Shown piece by piece: positions 1-8,849 of a DNA stretch of 64,000 bases (positions are counted from its first letter, which is position 1; every line of letters starts with the position of its first letter). A program made the translations under genes and the position numbers. The stretch comes from Burkholderia sp. 8Y. GTDB taxonomy: Bacteria; Pseudomonadota; Gammaproteobacteria; Burkholderiales; Burkholderiaceae. Under the pieces are notes generated by a model. It did not search any database. It was given only the letters and a program-made list of their open reading frames with translations, and was not told where the DNA came from. The stretch lies in assembly GCF_902506145.1 (NCBI RefSeq), contig NZ_LR733548.1:103986-167985 (forward strand), written 5' to 3'.

Positions 1-212
1 GTGCGATTATCGCGCACAATTTATCACAAATCGTTGCCCGCTCGCGGCTGCGCTCTTATGCTCGGATCACTGTAAGGGACATGTTCGCGAGCCTGGCTCG
101 ACTGCGTTGCCGCCCTCCCACGCGGCGGCGCGCATCGCGCGACAATCGTAGACAAGAACAAACGACAGGCGCAGCAGAACCACTCGATAAACCATCATTC
201 GGAGACACTTCA

Positions 213-1619
213 ATGGCTAGCCCTAAGGAAGAGGCGCACGGCGGCCGCCAGGCGAAAAAAGCGACGGCGAGCGGCTGGATCGGCTCGGCGCTCGAGTACT
301 ACGACTTTTTCATCTACGCGCAGGCGGCGGCGCTCATCTTTCCGCAGTTGTTCTTTCCGTCGGGCAATCCGAAGGTGGCGATCGTCGCATCGCTCGCGAC
401 GTACGGAGTCGGCTACGTCGCGCGTCCGATCGGCGCGTTCGTGCTCGGTCATCTGGGCGACACGCACGGCCGCAAGAACGTGCTGCTCATCTGCATGTTC
501 CTGATGGGCTTCTCGACGATGGCGGTCGGTCTCCTGCCGACGTATCACAGCGTCGGCATGCTCGCGCCGGCGTTGCTCGTCGTGCTGCGTCTGATTCAGG
601 GCTTCGCGGTGGCGGGCGAAATCTCCGGCGCGAGCTCGATGATTCTGGAGCACGCGCCGTTCGGCCGTCGCGGTTACTACGCGAGCTTCACGCTTCAGGG
701 CGTGCAGGCCGGCCAGATTCTGGCGGCGGCCGTGTTTCTGCCGCTCGCCGCGTTCATGCCCGAAGCCACGTTCAATTCCTGGGGCTGGCGTGTGCCGTTC
801 CTGCTGTCGGCGCTGGTGCTGGTCGCGGGCTACATCATTCGTCGCGAAGTTCACGAAACGCCGGCCTTCGCCGCGGAAGACGCGCAGGGCGGTCTGCCGA
901 AGTCGCCGATCAAGGAAGCGTTCGCGAACAGCACGCCCGACATGATCCGCGTCGTCTGCATGGCGCTGATGAACGTGATCCCGGTCGTCGCGACTATCTT
1001 CGGCGCGGCCTACGCGGTGCAGGCATCGTATGGCATCGGCTTCCAGAAGAGCGTGTATCTGTGGATTCCGGTCGTCGGCAACATTCTCGCCGTGGTGGTG
1101 ATTCCGTATGTCGGCAATCTGTCCGATCGGATCGGCCGCCGCATGCCGATGATCGTCGGTTCGCTGCTCGCCGGTCTCCTCTCGTTCGCGTATCTGTACG
1201 CCATCAGCATCCGCAACGTGCCGCTCGCCATCGTCATGTCGCTGCTGATGTGGGGCGTCGTGTACCAGGGCTACAACGCGATCTTCCCGAGCTTCTTCCC
1301 CGAGCTGTTCCCGACGCGTTCGCGCGTCTCGGCGATGGCGATTGCGCAGAACATCGGCACCACGATTACCGCGCTGCTGCCCGCGCTCTTCGCGGCAGTC
1401 GCGCCGCCGGGGTCGTCGAACATTCCGCTCACGGTCGGCGCGCTGGCGTTCGGCGTGACGATCATCGCGGCGATTGCCGCGTGGTCGGCGCGCGAGACGT
1501 ATCGCGTTCGCCTGGACGATCTCGGCCAGAAAGACGCCGTGCCGATGACCGAGCAGGAATACGAGCGCATGCGCGCGGATTCGATGGCCGTCGAGAAGGT
1601 GGCCAAAGCGCACGCATGA
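213..1619 (+). CDS. MHS-family MFS transporter (metabolite:H+ symporter)
   Basis: Inner-membrane secondary transporter of 468 aa, the usual size for the metabolite:H+ symporter branch of the major facilitator superfamily. Both copies of the MFS loop motif are visible: GHLGDTHGRKN after the second helix and GNLSDRIGRR in the second half. The N-terminal WIGSALEYYDFFIYA stretch is typical of the family, whose members carry citrate, alpha-ketoglutarate, proline/betaine, shikimate and similar substrates; the substrate here cannot be read. ATG at 213 was chosen because GGAG lies 8 bases upstream and the protein begins with the family's short polar leader; the frame is open farther upstream but that part is not transporter-like. 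It stands alone and ends at a strong terminator. Confidence 0.88.
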   Translation: MASPKEEAHGGRQAKKATASGWIGSALEYYDFFIYAQAAALIFPQLFFPSGNPKVAIVASLATYGVGYVARPIGAFVLGHLGDTHGRKNVLLICMFLMGFSTMAVGLLPTYHSVGMLAPALLVVLRLIQGFAVAGEISGASSMILEHAPFGRRGYYASFTLQGVQAGQILAAAVFLPLAAFMPEATFNSWGWRVPFLLSALVLVAGYIIRREVHETPAFAAEDAQGGLPKSPIKEAFANSTPDMIRVVCMALMNVIPVVATIFGAAYAVQASYGIGFQKSVYLWIPVVGNILAVVVIPYVGNLSDRIGRRMPMIVGSLLAGLLSFAYLYAISIRNVPLAIVMSLLMWGVVYQGYNAIFPSFFPELFPTRSRVSAMAIAQNIGTTITALLPALFAAVAPPGSSNIPLTVGALAFGVTIIAAIAAWSARETYRVRLDDLGQKDAVPMTEQEYERMRADSMAVEKVAKAHA

Positions 1620-1642
1620 AGGTAGTTTGCATGTGTTCTAAC

Positions 1643-1663
1643 GGGCCCTTCGGGGCCCTTTTT
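1643..1663 (+). terminator. Rho-independent terminator of the MHS transporter
   Basis: A GGGCCC-TTCG-GGGCCC hairpin is followed by five T, 24 bases after the transporter stop codon. The UUCG tetraloop makes the hairpin especially stable. Confidence 0.85.
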
Positions 1664-1714
1664 GTTGCTTCGCGATACCATGCGAGCCACTTCATCCATG
1701 ACGCGGAGGCATGA

Positions 1715-2629
1715 ATGGCGGGGTTCAACGAGCGCATCCTGAACGGCATCAGCGTGTTCGCGGCCATCGTCGATGCGGGCACGTTCGCCGCAGCCGGCGA
1801 CAAGCTCGGCATGTCGCAGCCGGGCGTGAGCCGCGCCATCGCGCGTCTGGAAGCGCGCCTGAAGATTCGCCTGTTCGACCGGACGACCCGCACGGTCTCG
1901 CTCACCGACGACGGCCGCCGCTTCTTCGAGCACGTGATGCCGCATCTCGTCGGCCTGGAGGAAGCCGCAGCCACCGCATCCGGCAGCGCGACGGCCGTGC
2001 GCGGGCGGCTGCGCGTGAACGTCGATCCGATTTTTTCGCGGCTCGTGCTCGGGCCGAAGCTCGAAGCGTTCATGCAAGCGCATCTCGAACTCGAACTCGA
2101 ATTGCTGACGCGCGACCGTCTCGGCGACATGATCGCGGAAGGCTTCGACCTCGCCGTGCGCTTCGGCGAGCCGCGTAATTCGAGTCTCGTCGCGCGCAAG
2201 TTGCTCGATACGCCGGTGCATACGGTGGCGGCGCCGTCCTACATCGAGCGGTGCGGCCGGCCCGCGACGCCGCAGGCGCTCGCGAGCGGCGCGCATACGT
2301 GTATCGAGTTTCGCGATCCCGAAACGGGGCGGCCGTTTCCGTGGGAGTTTCATCGCAAGAAGAAGCGGCTGACGGTTCAGACGCGCGGGCATCTGACGCT
2401 GAACGATCCGGGCACGATGCTGAGCGCGTGTCTGTCGGGCTACGGCATCGCGCAGATACTCGAACTCGGTCACGCGCATCTGATGGCGGAGGGCCAGCTT
2501 ATCGACCTATTCCCGGACTGGCCCGACGAGCGGTTTCCGCTCTATGCGTTTCATCTGTCGCGGCATCATCCGCCGGCCAAGACGCGGGCGTTTCTTGATT
2601 TTGTGGTCGGGTTGACTGGCGCGGGGTGA
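1715..2629 (+). CDS. LysR-family transcriptional regulator
   Basis: 304 aa, normal length for LysR regulators. The N-terminal winged helix-turn-helix (about residues 5-65) contains GTFAAAGDKLGMSQPGVSRAI and LFDRTTRTVSLTDDG, both standard LysR landmarks; the rest is the periplasmic-binding-protein-like effector domain. ATG at 1715 places the helix-turn-helix at the usual distance from the start, and GGAGG lies just upstream; the ATG at 1711 is in another frame. The gene is transcribed in the same direction as the transporter but beyond its terminator. LysR regulators usually control a divergent neighbour; none is present here, so the target is unknown. Confidence 0.88.
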   Translation: MAGFNERILNGISVFAAIVDAGTFAAAGDKLGMSQPGVSRAIARLEARLKIRLFDRTTRTVSLTDDGRRFFEHVMPHLVGLEEAAATASGSATAVRGRLRVNVDPIFSRLVLGPKLEAFMQAHLELELELLTRDRLGDMIAEGFDLAVRFGEPRNSSLVARKLLDTPVHTVAAPSYIERCGRPATPQALASGAHTCIEFRDPETGRPFPWEFHRKKKRLTVQTRGHLTLNDPGTMLSACLSGYGIAQILELGHAHLMAEGQLIDLFPDWPDERFPLYAFHLSRHHPPAKTRAFLDFVVGLTGAG

Positions 2630-2954
2630 TGGGGAGGTCCGTGCTACGGCCGTCCATCACCGCCAATCGGCGTCGTGTCCAGACGATGAGTCGATACACG
2701 CGAATTTGCACCGACGCGTCGACCGGAACAATGCGTTGCGCATATGGAGTCCGGCGAATGACGCCTTCATATGGGCCAACACCAAGCATCCGCCTTGACG
2801 GGTATCAAGCCGCGTAACGATTTCCGCCGAAAGCGCCCCGTTTCGTGCAGATTGAACCGGATAAGGAGCGTTTGAGTGCAGACGAATATCGTTAGGATTA
2901 CGTTATAATCTCTCCGCTATATGAAATCCAAACATACGCATTCGAGGAAATTTG
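2630..2954. other. Intergenic stretch with a -10-like promoter element
   Basis: No convincing gene is seen; short frames on both strands have no recognisable features. A TATAAT hexamer at 2904-2909, about 50 bases before the next start codon, is a likely -10 box for the gene at 2955; no good -35 hexamer is visible at 17 bases. Confidence 0.4.
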
Positions 2955-3542
2955 ATGTCCATCAGTAAACGCGGCGACCACCTTTACGCCAACGGAATGG
3001 GAAACACCATCAAAGACGTCGTCGCGATGATTGGCGACCAAATCAAAGCCTTCAGTGAAGGAAGGGTCCTTTACGAAAAGATCGTGAATTGCCTGCCTGT
3101 GTTTGATTCCGATTTGTTCTCCATCACGATAAACAAGGGCCGATCCGTAACGGAAGCAGACCCGCACTCGCTTTCATTCGGTGTCGCCGCTCAGGAACTG
3201 AAGCTTCGCATTCAGTCCTTAGTCTTCGCGCTGGAAGTTCGCCGCGCGGGTTACTTGAGTCGCGACGCGAGCGGCGCTGAGCGAGAGCATTGGTTGCGTT
3301 CGGTCAATCACTCCATCCAGATGGCGAAGCAGTTCGCGGTGCTGGGGGTAGACACCTTCTTCGACTCTGTCGTAGACGAGGATGTGCGGCAGCAGCTTGA
3401 CAAGAACGGCTCCGGCACCGCCAGCAAGCAGCAGTTGAAGGAGGCTGATGCGGCCATGCGTGAATGTCGAAAAGCCATCAAGGCAGCGATTCAGGGCATC
3501 GACGTGAGCCGCCCAAGTCTTTTTAGCTGGATGTCGAAATAG
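2955..3542 (+). CDS. Hypothetical protein, 195 aa
   Basis: I do not recognise this protein. It is soluble and mostly helical by eye, without signal peptide or membrane segment. It ends in an acidic/basic helical region (REHWLRSVNHSIQMAKQF and, later, KEADAAMRECRKAIKAAIQ) and a C-terminal FSWMSK. ATG at 2955 is preceded by GAGGA 6 bases upstream and by a TATAAT box; the in-frame TTG one codon earlier is less likely. The DNA is visibly richer in A/T than the surrounding genes, which suggests acquisition from elsewhere. It sits between a LysR gene and a convergent two-component system and is probably monocistronic. Confidence 0.6.
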   Translation: MSISKRGDHLYANGMGNTIKDVVAMIGDQIKAFSEGRVLYEKIVNCLPVFDSDLFSITINKGRSVTEADPHSLSFGVAAQELKLRIQSLVFALEVRRAGYLSRDASGAEREHWLRSVNHSIQMAKQFAVLGVDTFFDSVVDEDVRQQLDKNGSGTASKQQLKEADAAMRECRKAIKAAIQGIDVSRPSLFSWMSK

Positions 3543-3588
3543 CGAGCCCTGACCTCTCTCTTGCTCTGGTCTTGCAAAGCCCCAAGCC

Positions 3589-4968
3589 TCACCGCATCGC
3601 GACTGCCGCGCACTCCGTTGCTTGCGCTTTCATTTCGACGCCGCGCAAGCCGCGCACCGACACCGCCAACCCGCTCACGCCCTTGCGATTCGCGACAGTC
3701 AACGTCGCCTGATGCCGCTGCGCCACGCGCAGCGCGATCGCCAGTCCGAGCCCGCTGCCCTGCCCATGCGTGCCGGCGCCGCGATAGAACCGGTCGCACG
3801 CGCGCTCGATCTCGTCGGGCGGAATGCCGGGGCCCGTATCGAGCACCGTCAGCGCGATGCCGTCGGTCTCGCGGCGCAGCGTCACATCGACGCGCCCGCC
3901 GGCCGGCGTATGGCGAATCGCGTTGTCGAGCAAGTTATTGAGCAGGACCGCCAGCGCGTGCGTGTCGCCGAGAATCGAGAACGCGTCCTGCTCGCTGCGC
4001 GCCGCTTCCAGTTCGAGGCCGAGATCAATCGCCTTCGCTTCCGCGATCAACGAGAAATCGGACACGCGCGTCTCGCAGAGCGTGCGCAGGCTCATCGGCG
4101 CGATGGCCGCCTCGCGCGCCGCGTCCTCGCGCGCCATGCTGAGCAACTGCTGCGCGAGGTGAATCAGCCGATTCAGCCGGCCGTCGATCTTGCCGACAGT
4201 CGTTTCGTCGACTTGCATCGAGCCGTCGCTGATGGCGCCCTGTATCTGCAATTTGAGCGCGGTGAGCGGCGTGCGGAGTTCGTGGGCGGCATCCGCGACG
4301 AACGTGCGTTGCGCCTCCGAGGCGTCATTCAGGCGCACGAGCAGGCCGTTCAACGCATCGACGAGGCTACGCAGTTCGACAGGCGTGGGCGCGGGCAGCG
4401 ATACCGGCGCGAGCGATTCGGGCGAGCGCGCGGCGAGCGAGCGCGACAGCCAGCGCACCGGCGCGAGACCGCGCGCCACGACCAGCAGCACGATCACGAC
4501 GACGACCGGAATCAGGAGCGCCAGCGGCCAGATGGTGCGCAGCGCAAGCGAAATAGCGAGGTCGTCGCGCACGAAAAGCGGCTGCGCGACTTGCACGAAG
4601 CGATCCGGCAGCGTGATGCCGAACGCGCGCCAGCGATAGCCTTCGCGATCCGCGGACCGGAAACCGTCGCCGAAACGCGGCAGCGCCGGTTCGTGCGGCG
4701 AGTGATAAACGAGCCGCCCGGTCTTGTCCCAGATGTCGATGACGAGCCGGTCATCCGCGATGCCTTCGAGGTCGTGACTGCGTCCTTCGGCGACATCGGC
4801 GGCGCTGACCGTGCTTGGCAGCGAGACCGCCACGGTGCGCAGTTCATAGTCGAAGAGTTCGCCCGCTTCGAGCCGCGCCATGTGAAAGATGCCGTACCCT
4901 GCAAGCAGGCAGGCCACGGCGAGTCCGCAAATGAGCCAGCCGAGCAGCCAGCGCCGGATGGAGTTCAT
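3589..4968 (-). CDS. Two-component sensor histidine kinase (QseC/TctE-like)
   Basis: 459-aa membrane kinase. The first membrane helix is at about residues 6-28, a periplasmic sensor region follows to about 144, and the second helix is at about 145-166 with a HAMP linker. The dimerisation H-box HELRTPLTAL carries the phosphorylated His229; the N-box (NNLLDNAIRHTP), G1 (DTGPGIPP) and G2 (GSGLGLAIA) are intact, so it should be active. Its start codon overlaps the stop of the response regulator (ATGA), indicating translational coupling. Membership of the QseC/PmrB/TctE group is inferred from architecture; the signal is unknown. Confidence 0.88.
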   Translation of the reverse strand: MNSIRRWLLGWLICGLAVACLLAGYGIFHMARLEAGELFDYELRTVAVSLPSTVSAADVAEGRSHDLEGIADDRLVIDIWDKTGRLVYHSPHEPALPRFGDGFRSADREGYRWRAFGITLPDRFVQVAQPLFVRDDLAISLALRTIWPLALLIPVVVVIVLLVVARGLAPVRWLSRSLAARSPESLAPVSLPAPTPVELRSLVDALNGLLVRLNDASEAQRTFVADAAHELRTPLTALKLQIQGAISDGSMQVDETTVGKIDGRLNRLIHLAQQLLSMAREDAAREAAIAPMSLRTLCETRVSDFSLIAEAKAIDLGLELEAARSEQDAFSILGDTHALAVLLNNLLDNAIRHTPAGGRVDVTLRRETDGIALTVLDTGPGIPPDEIERACDRFYRGAGTHGQGSGLGLAIALRVAQRHQATLTVANRKGVSGLAVSVRGLRGVEMKAQATECAAVAMR

Positions 4969-5627
4969 CCAATCCCCTTCAGCCGATAACCCACGCCGCG
5001 CACGGTCACGATCTGCTCCGCGCCGATCTTGCGCCGCAAGCTATGCACGTGCACTTCGATTGCATTGCTGCCCACTTCCTCGCCCCATCCATAGAGTTTC
5101 TCCTCGAGCTCCGAGCGGCGAAAAACACGCGACGGCTCCTCGATCAGCGCCTGCAGCAGCGCGAATTCGCGCGGCACGAGATTCAGCGCGACGCCGCCCT
5201 TCACGGCTTCGTGCGCGGCGGGATCGAGCGACAGGTCGCCGTGCGCATAGACAAGCTGCTTGTGGCCCGTGCGGCGGCGCAGCAGCGCGCGCACGCGGGC
5301 GGCGAGTTCGTCGAGATCGAACGGCTTCAGCAGATAGTCGTCCGCGCCGGCGTCGAGGCCGCGAATGCGGTCGTCCACCGCGTCGCGGGCCGTGAGAATC
5401 ATCACAGGCGCATGGCCGCCGTTCTTGCGGTAGGCGCCGAGCAGATCGAGGCCATCGCGCTTGGGCAACGTGAGGTCCAGCAGCACGAGGTCGTACACGT
5501 CATTGCCGAGCGACAGTTCGGCCGCGCGGCCATCCTGCGCCCAATCCACGGTGTAACTGGAACGACGCAGCGCGGCCAGCACCGTTTCGGCAATCATCTC
5601 ATCGTCCTCCACCAAAAGCAGGCGCAT
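4965..5627 (-). CDS. OmpR-family response regulator
   Basis: 220 aa. The receiver domain has acidic residues at 8-9, phospho-acceptor Asp51 (LLDLTLPKRDG), Thr79 and Lys101 (DDYLLKPFD). The C-terminal OmpR/PhoB winged helix contains VPREFALLQAL and VHVHSLRRKIG, and ends in the usual VRGVGYRL. The start was placed at 5627 because MRLLLVEDD is the standard beginning of the receiver; the frame is open upstream but not homologous. It is the first gene of a two-gene operon with the downstream kinase and presumably regulates itself or nearby envelope genes. Confidence 0.9.
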   Translation of the reverse strand: MRLLLVEDDEMIAETVLAALRRSSYTVDWAQDGRAAELSLGNDVYDLVLLDLTLPKRDGLDLLGAYRKNGGHAPVMILTARDAVDDRIRGLDAGADDYLLKPFDLDELAARVRALLRRRTGHKQLVYAHGDLSLDPAAHEAVKGGVALNLVPREFALLQALIEEPSRVFRRSELEEKLYGWGEEVGSNAIEVHVHSLRRKIGAEQIVTVRGVGYRLKGIG

Positions 5628-5780
5628 GTGCTTCCCCAAGCTTGAACGTCGCGGCCATTCTCCTCGTGTCCTGCTTAAGCGGCACTTAACGCGGCGGCCG
5701 CCGTGCTTAAGCATCGCATAAGCATCCAGCCCGCACTATACCGCCAGGCGCGCCGCAGACCGTGCGCATGGGAACTGCCG

Positions 5781-6161
5781 ATGCAAGCGACCACTCTTGT
5801 CTCGCTGCGCGCACATGCGATGCTGATCGCGCTGTGCGTGGCGGCCTCCGATGCCGCGTGGCTCGCCGTCTGCGGATGCTCGGGCCACCTCTACGCGTTG
5901 CAATCGATCGCGCTGCGCATGGCGACGCTCGTGAGCGCGGCAGGCGTGATGCTCGTCGTGCGGCGCATCGCGAAGCTGGCGTTCGACGCCGCGAACAGCC
6001 GGTGCGCGGCGACTCATCATCGCGACAATGATCGCGACGATGCGAACGGCTGGCTCGTTCAGCTGCATCTTGAATTGCACCCTGCCGAAAGCCGGCGTCG
6101 CGGCGTCTGCCGCTGCCACCGCGCCGCGCGCTCGGCAAGAAGTCCACGCGGTCGGGCGTGA
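5781..6161 (+). CDS. Possible small membrane protein, unrecognised
   Basis: A frame of 126 aa divergent from the two-component system. The first half is hydrophobic (ALCVAASDAAWLAVCG and ATLVSAAGVMLVVRRI could be two membrane helices); the second half is His/Arg/Cys-rich and of low complexity. Support is indirect: a strong plus-strand terminator follows 25 bases after its stop. There is no convincing ribosome-binding site, and long frames also exist on the opposite strand, so it may not be a gene. Confidence 0.3.
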   Translation: MQATTLVSLRAHAMLIALCVAASDAAWLAVCGCSGHLYALQSIALRMATLVSAAGVMLVVRRIAKLAFDAANSRCAATHHRDNDRDDANGWLVQLHLELHPAESRRRGVCRCHRAARSARSPRGRA

Positions 6162-6185
6162 CTCGGAACTCGCCCGGTCCGGTTC

Positions 6186-6214
6186 GAGCCCGGCTCTTGG
6201 CCGGGCTCTTTTTT
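6186..6214 (+). terminator. Rho-independent terminator
   Basis: A perfect 9-bp stem GAGCCCGGC / GCCGGGCTC with a 5-base loop is followed by six T. It would stop transcription from the small plus-strand frame, and it lies just before two stray iterons. Confidence 0.75.
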
Positions 6215-6242
6215 GTCCGCGTGGACGGTGGTGACGGTCTGA

Positions 6243-6259
6243 GGTGAGGGTTTTCGGGA
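6243..6259 (+). repeat. Outlying iteron copy 1
   Basis: GGTGAGGGTTTTCGGGA matches the consensus GGTGAG-NN-TTTTCGGGA of the iterons in the origin at 14.6-15.8 kb, in the same orientation, but about 8.4 kb away. Confidence 0.7.
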
Positions 6260-6305
6260 ACGGCCTGTACAGAGCGCCCGGCGGCGGGCTTCGCGGCGTG
6301 GCTAA

Positions 6306-6322
6306 GGTGAGAGTTTTCGGGA
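6306..6322 (+). repeat. Outlying iteron copy 2
   Basis: GGTGAGAGTTTTCGGGA is a full match to the iteron consensus, 63 bases after copy 1 and in the same orientation. In the main array the spacing ranges from about 20 to 160 bases. Confidence 0.7.
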
Positions 6323-6408
6323 CCGGGCGTTTTGGGTCGTTTTCGTGCAGTCCCGGGCTCCCACGCAGCGCATGCGATTGCGCGATATTTCGCGCTACGC
6401 TTCGGCGC

Positions 6409-6936
6409 TTAGAACTTCACCCGAAGCTGAAATCCGATCGTGAACGGCAGATCGCTCGACGGAATCGGCGGAATCAGGATGAAGTTCACTCCGACGCGCT
6501 TATAGGCGACCATCACGAGCGGCGCGGCCACCGGACCGACCATGTGATCGTGTCCGATGCCCCAGCGACCGTAGTCGTATCCCGAGATCAGGCCGCCCAT
6601 CGCGGCGAGCCGCACGAAGCCCCAATGCAAGAATTCGGGCGCCCAGACCCCGCCGCCGTAAAACGACGGCTTCGATAGCGAATTCCGAAAATAGCCGGCT
6701 GTTACCGCCCATTGCGGCGCGACCCAGCATTCAGCGCCGACGCCGGGATTGAACTGCTCAAAATGCTTGTCGGGGTGAACGTGATGCGAGCCGATCATTG
6801 CGTCGATCCACAGCCCGTCGTCGCACCATGCGGCCTGCGCGGGCGATGCCCAGCAGAAGGCGGCTGACACGATCAGCATCGTCGCAGCAAGCGAGCGGGA
6901 CCGAAGCGGGGGAAAGCGGGATGGCCAGAAGCGCAT
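6409..6936 (-). CDS. Outer-membrane beta-barrel protein, unassigned
   Basis: 175 aa with a clear signal peptide (about residues 1-36, hydrophobic core LAATMLIVSAAFCWA and cleavage after AQA). The mature part has alternating aromatic strands and ends in a terminal Phe (GFQLRVKF), the signature recognised by the Bam machinery. SHHVHPDKHFEQFNPG, the YFRNSL turn and GLISGY resemble a family of small barrel proteins found in Gram-negative bacteria and their phages, sometimes discussed alongside lipid A-modifying barrels such as PagP and PagL. I cannot assign an activity. Monocistronic. Confidence 0.6.
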   Translation of the reverse strand: MRFWPSRFPPLRSRSLAATMLIVSAAFCWASPAQAAWCDDGLWIDAMIGSHHVHPDKHFEQFNPGVGAECWVAPQWAVTAGYFRNSLSKPSFYGGGVWAPEFLHWGFVRLAAMGGLISGYDYGRWGIGHDHMVGPVAAPLVMVAYKRVGVNFILIPPIPSSDLPFTIGFQLRVKF

Positions 6937-7119
6937 GGAGTTATCCGCCGTCGCGCGAGGCGTGGCGCCTTTTTAAGATAAGAATCGACGCGAACTCTAC
7001 CTGAATCGCGTTACCTTCGTATGCGCGGACGAAATTCGCGTGACGGCCGTTAACTGCTCTTTGACCGTCGTTTATTTGAATTCGTGGTTCGAAAAGAACG
7101 TCTTTGGAGTCAGTCCGCG

Positions 7120-7749
7120 ATGAACGCGATGAAGCGTCGTTTTGCAGTGCTCGGCTCGATTGCGCTGTTGGGCGCATGCACGGCCTTAAACGTCGTGACG
7201 CACCATGTTTCGGCGAACGAATCGACTGTTCCTGCGGGACGCTATGAACTCGATCCGCATCATTGGAACGTGAGCTTCGATGTCGATCACTTTCATTACT
7301 CACGATTCGTTATCCGCTTCGACAAGGTATCGGCGCGGCTTGATTGGAACGGCGGTGGCATGGCGACGAGTCCCGTTCAGGCGACCATCGACGCATCCAG
7401 CGTCAATACAAACGTGCCGTTGCTAGACAGGATGGTGAAGGGGCCGGACATGTTCGATGCCGTGCGTTATCCGAACATCACGTTCGTGAGCACGGCGTTC
7501 GAGCGCACCGGCGACGACACCGGCACGCTCACCGGCGATCTGACGATCCGGGGCGTCACCCGTCGCGTCAAACTCGACGTCACCTTCAACGGCCATGCGG
7601 TGAACCCGCTGACGAAGCAGGAGACGCTCGGTTTTTCCGCCAACGGCCACTTCAGCCGCGCGAAGTTTGGCCTGACGACATGGTTTCCAGCCGTCGGCGA
7701 CGATGTTCACGTCGCCATTCAAGCCGAATTCGGAAAAGCCAGGGAATAG
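7120..7749 (+). CDS. YceI-family lipoprotein/periplasmic protein
   Basis: 209 aa. The N-terminal hydrophobic stretch SIALLGAC is a lipobox, so the protein is probably a lipoprotein. The remainder is a YceI lipocalin-like domain: GRYELDPHHWNVSFDVDHFHYSRF at its start, an internal DASSVNTN segment, and TGDLTIRGVTRRVKLDV, which is the family's core. YceI proteins bind isoprenoid quinones or other lipids in a beta-barrel. ATG at 7120 follows GGAG by 10 bases; an in-frame ATG nine bases later is possible. It converges on tdh. Confidence 0.85.
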   Translation: MNAMKRRFAVLGSIALLGACTALNVVTHHVSANESTVPAGRYELDPHHWNVSFDVDHFHYSRFVIRFDKVSARLDWNGGGMATSPVQATIDASSVNTNVPLLDRMVKGPDMFDAVRYPNITFVSTAFERTGDDTGTLTGDLTIRGVTRRVKLDVTFNGHAVNPLTKQETLGFSANGHFSRAKFGLTTWFPAVGDDVHVAIQAEFGKARE

Positions 7750-7757
7750 GCGAGCGG

Positions 7758-8789
7758 CTAGGCCGCAGTCCAGTCGAGCACGACTTTGCCGCTGTTGCCG
7801 GAGAGCATGGTGTCGAATGCGCGCTCGTAGTCGTCGACGGGAAAGGTGTGGGTCAGGATCGGGGAAAGATCGAGTCCGCTTTGCAGCATCGCGACCATCT
7901 TGTACCAGGTCTCGAACATCTCGCGCCCGTAGATGCCTTTGATCTCCAGTCCCTTGAAGATGACCTGATTCCAGTCGATCGCCGTCTGCGCAGGCGGGAT
8001 GCCGAGCAGCGCAATCTTGCCGCCGTGGTTCATCGCTTCGAGCATTCCCGTGAAGGCGCTCGGCACACCGGACATCTCCAGCCCGACGTCGAAGCCCTCC
8101 GTCATGCCGAGTTCGCCCATGACGTCGCGCAAGTTCTCGTGTGCGACGTTGACGGCGCGCGTTGCGCCCATCTTGCGCGCGAGTTCGAGCCGATAGTCGT
8201 TGACGTCGGTGATCACGACGTTGCGCGCGCCTACGTGTCGCGCAATCGCGGCGGCCATGACACCAATTGGACCCGCGCCGGTGATGAGCACGTCCTCGCC
8301 GACGAGATTGAACGACAGGGCGGTGTGTGTCGCGTTGCCGAACGGATCGAAGATGGTGGCCAGATCGTCCGAAATATCAGCCGGAATCTTGAACGCATTG
8401 AACGCGGGAATGACGAGATATTCGGCGAACGCACCTTCGCGATTCACGCCGACGCCGACCGTATTGCGGCACAGATGGCGTCGTCCCGCGCGGCAATTCC
8501 GGCAGAAACCGCATGTGATGTGGCCTTCGCCCGAGACGCGATCTCCGATCGCGAAGCCTCGCACTTCCTGGCCCATTTCGACAATCTCACCGACGTACTC
8601 GTGGCCCACGTGCATGGGCACGGGAATGGTCTTCTGCGCCCAGTCGTCCCACTTCCAGATATGGATGTCCGTTCCGCAGATCGCGGTCTTGCGGATGCGG
8701 ATGAGGACGTCGTTATGTCCGACCTCCGGACGCTTCACACGCGTCAACGTTAGGCCGGGTGCGCGTTCGAGTTTGGCGAGTGCTTTCAT
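7758..8789 (-). CDS. tdh: L-threonine 3-dehydrogenase
   Basis: 343-aa zinc-dependent medium-chain dehydrogenase that oxidises L-threonine to 2-amino-3-ketobutyrate with NAD+. Visible landmarks are the catalytic zinc region CGTDIHIW and GHEYVGEI, the four structural-zinc cysteines in CGFCRNCRAGRRHLC, and the Rossmann loop GAGPIGVMAA. Start at 8789 gives the family's canonical MKALAKLERAPGL. It lies immediately downstream of kbl on the same strand, so the two form the threonine-to-glycine pathway. A parS-like palindrome occupies the gap between them. Confidence 0.95.
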   Translation of the reverse strand: MKALAKLERAPGLTLTRVKRPEVGHNDVLIRIRKTAICGTDIHIWKWDDWAQKTIPVPMHVGHEYVGEIVEMGQEVRGFAIGDRVSGEGHITCGFCRNCRAGRRHLCRNTVGVGVNREGAFAEYLVIPAFNAFKIPADISDDLATIFDPFGNATHTALSFNLVGEDVLITGAGPIGVMAAAIARHVGARNVVITDVNDYRLELARKMGATRAVNVAHENLRDVMGELGMTEGFDVGLEMSGVPSAFTGMLEAMNHGGKIALLGIPPAQTAIDWNQVIFKGLEIKGIYGREMFETWYKMVAMLQSGLDLSPILTHTFPVDDYERAFDTMLSGNSGKVVLDWTAA

Positions 8790-8849
8790 GTGTGGTTCGT
8801 CGGGTGTTCGTTCTTGCGGTGAGGAGGGCAGGCCGCGCAGGTCCGGGCC

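Noticed and set aside
210..1613. Minus-strand frame of 467 codons opposite the MHS transporter
   Set aside because: It is Arg/His-rich antisense translation of a high-GC gene, without domains or start signals. Similar mirror frames occur opposite most genes here.
2499..2817. Overlapping frames on both strands after the LysR gene
   Set aside because: No ribosome-binding sites, no family features, and the two frames mirror each other.
6120..6214. tRNA-like piece with a GGTTCGAGCC segment
   Set aside because: It cannot be folded into a cloverleaf with anticodon and acceptor stems; the sequence is the left arm of a terminator hairpin.
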